Shown piece after piece: positions 6,107-6,838 of a DNA stretch of 6,838 nt. The first letter of the stretch is position 1; every line of letters begins with the position of its first letter. The translations under genes and the position numbers were made by a program. The stretch spans positions 1-6,838 of the forward strand of contig NZ_CALBEX010000367.1 of the NCBI RefSeq assembly GCF_937889215.1, in the 5' to 3' direction. Under the pieces are notes generated by a model that was not told the DNA's origin, did not search any database, and saw nothing but the letters and a program-made list of their open reading frames with translations. Source of the stretch: an uncultured Limnohabitans sp. (GTDB lineage: Bacteria; Pseudomonadota; Gammaproteobacteria; Burkholderiales; Burkholderiaceae_C).

Positions 6107-6838
6107 TTCAAATCCCGAGCATCGTCAAAGTGCGCTTCCACATCGCTGGGCAAGAGCTGGATGGTGGCCCGCAGCCCCGGCACTTCGCTCATCAGGGCCT
6201 GCTCCACACTGGCGCGCAAGGCTGCGGCTCGCCCCAAGGTCCAGCTGGCGGGCATGTGCATGTGCAGGTCTATAAATCGGCGCTGCCCAGCTTGGCGGGT
6301 GTTCAAGTGGTCAAAGCGGATGATTTCAGTTTCCCCTCGGCGGTGCGTGAAACCATCCAACACCCTTTGCACTTCGGCCAACACCTCGGGCTCCAGTGCT
6401 TCGTCCATGAGGCCTTGGGAAGACCGCCAAATCAGGTGCCACCCTTCTTTCAGAATGTTCAACGCCACGCCAATGGCCACCAATGCATCCAGCCACAACC
6501 ACCCCGTCACCCCCACCAAAGCAATGCCCACCACCACACCCGCAGAAGTCCACACGTCGGTCACCAAGTGACGCGCATCGGCTTCCAGCGCAAGCGAGCG
6601 GTGTTGCTTGGCCGCGCGAAACATGAGCCAGGCCAAAAAGCCGTTCAAAGCGGAACTGCCTACCGACAAGGTCAAACCCCAACCGACTTGCGCAATAGGT
6701 TGCGGATCAAAAATCCGATGCCCGGCCGCCCAAATGATGCCCAAAGCCGCAACCACAATCAGGATGCCCTCAAAACCCGAAGAAAAGTACTCGGCTTTGT
6801 GGTGACCGAAGGGGTGCTCGTCATCGGCTGGTCGGGCT
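6103..6838 (-). CDS. Cation diffusion facilitator (CDF) transporter, N-terminus outside the window
   Basis: The last 244 residues of an inner-membrane divalent-cation/proton antiporter (probably Zn2+, Fe2+ or Mn2+) are visible; the frame is open to the right edge. It begins [20 protein letters not shown], the conserved loop after transmembrane segment 2, with D5, H8 and H12 corresponding to a known metal site of E. coli YiiP/FieF. Hydrophobic segments follow at about 21-39, 55-74, 96-113 and 115-130. [13 protein letters not shown] (87-99) carries H90 and D94, half of the transport site; the two aspartates of the other half lie outside the window. The cytoplasmic domain runs from about 140 to the end, ending [17 protein letters not shown]. 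About 60-70 N-terminal residues are missing. The GTG inside the frame at 6756 is only an internal valine, not the start. The stop overlaps the dtd start. Metal specificity cannot be read from this part. Confidence 0.92.
   Translation of the reverse strand, partial: ARPADDEHPFGHHKAEYFSSGFEGILIVVAALGIIWAAGHRIFDPQPIAQVGWGLTLSVGSSALNGFLAWLMFRAAKQHRSLALEADARHLVTDVWTSAGVVVGIALVGVTGWLWLDALVAIGVALNILKEGWHLIWRSSQGLMDEALEPEVLAEVQRVLDGFTHRRGETEIIRFDHLNTRQAGQRRFIDLHMHMPASWTLGRAAALRASVEQALMSEVPGLRATIQLLPSDVEAHFDDARDLK

Overview
The window looks like a chromosomal segment of a betaproteobacterium, most likely order Burkholderiales and probably family Comamonadaceae. I base this on the moderately high G+C, the protein sequences of RuvA, RuvB, PhoH, YbeY and DbpA, and the PhoH N-terminus. 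The genus is not determined. Nearly all the coding sequence is housekeeping: DNA repair, ribosome and RNA maturation, and tRNA proofreading. There is no sign of a prophage, IS transposase, CRISPR array, tRNA or rRNA gene.

Layout from left to right. (1) Bases 1-541, minus strand: N-terminal 180 residues of a LysR-type regulator resembling HypT/YjiE, running off the left edge. (2) 620-2261, minus strand: ruvA then ruvB, the Holliday-junction branch-migration motor, without ruvC. (3) 2355-3811, plus strand: phoH (ybeZ), with a probable TTG start, followed 20 bases later by ybeY, the rRNA-maturation endoribonuclease. phoH and ruvA diverge from a 93-base gap. (4) 3812-4218: a 407-base gap between the convergent ybeY and dbpA genes, packed with palindromes. 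(5) 4219-6838, minus strand: a cation diffusion facilitator transporter entering from the right edge, then dtd overlapping it by 4 bases (ATGA), then dbpA 34 bases further on.

The unusual part is the convergent gap. It holds two 76-base hairpins in opposite orientations, so each has the same sense relative to the gene it follows. Each has a perfect 24-bp stem and a 28-base interior. The interiors match at 25 of 28 positions, and the five stem base pairs next to them are identical. The outer 19 bp of the two stems have largely different sequences, yet each is perfectly self-complementary. Between them is a third palindrome that looks like a REP doublet (REPIN): two inverted units, each with a GTAG/GTCG-type head and a small hairpin. 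I know of no named element matching the two conserved-core hairpins. They are the best candidate here for something undescribed.

Second point: the lysR and dbpA start codons are preceded by nearly the same sequence, with a GATAAT hexamer exactly six bases before the ATG and no Shine-Dalgarno. This suggests leaderless transcripts. Functionally, ybeY, dbpA and dtd all serve translation quality or ribosome assembly and ruvAB serves recombination repair. The transporter and the LysR regulator have no obvious link to them.
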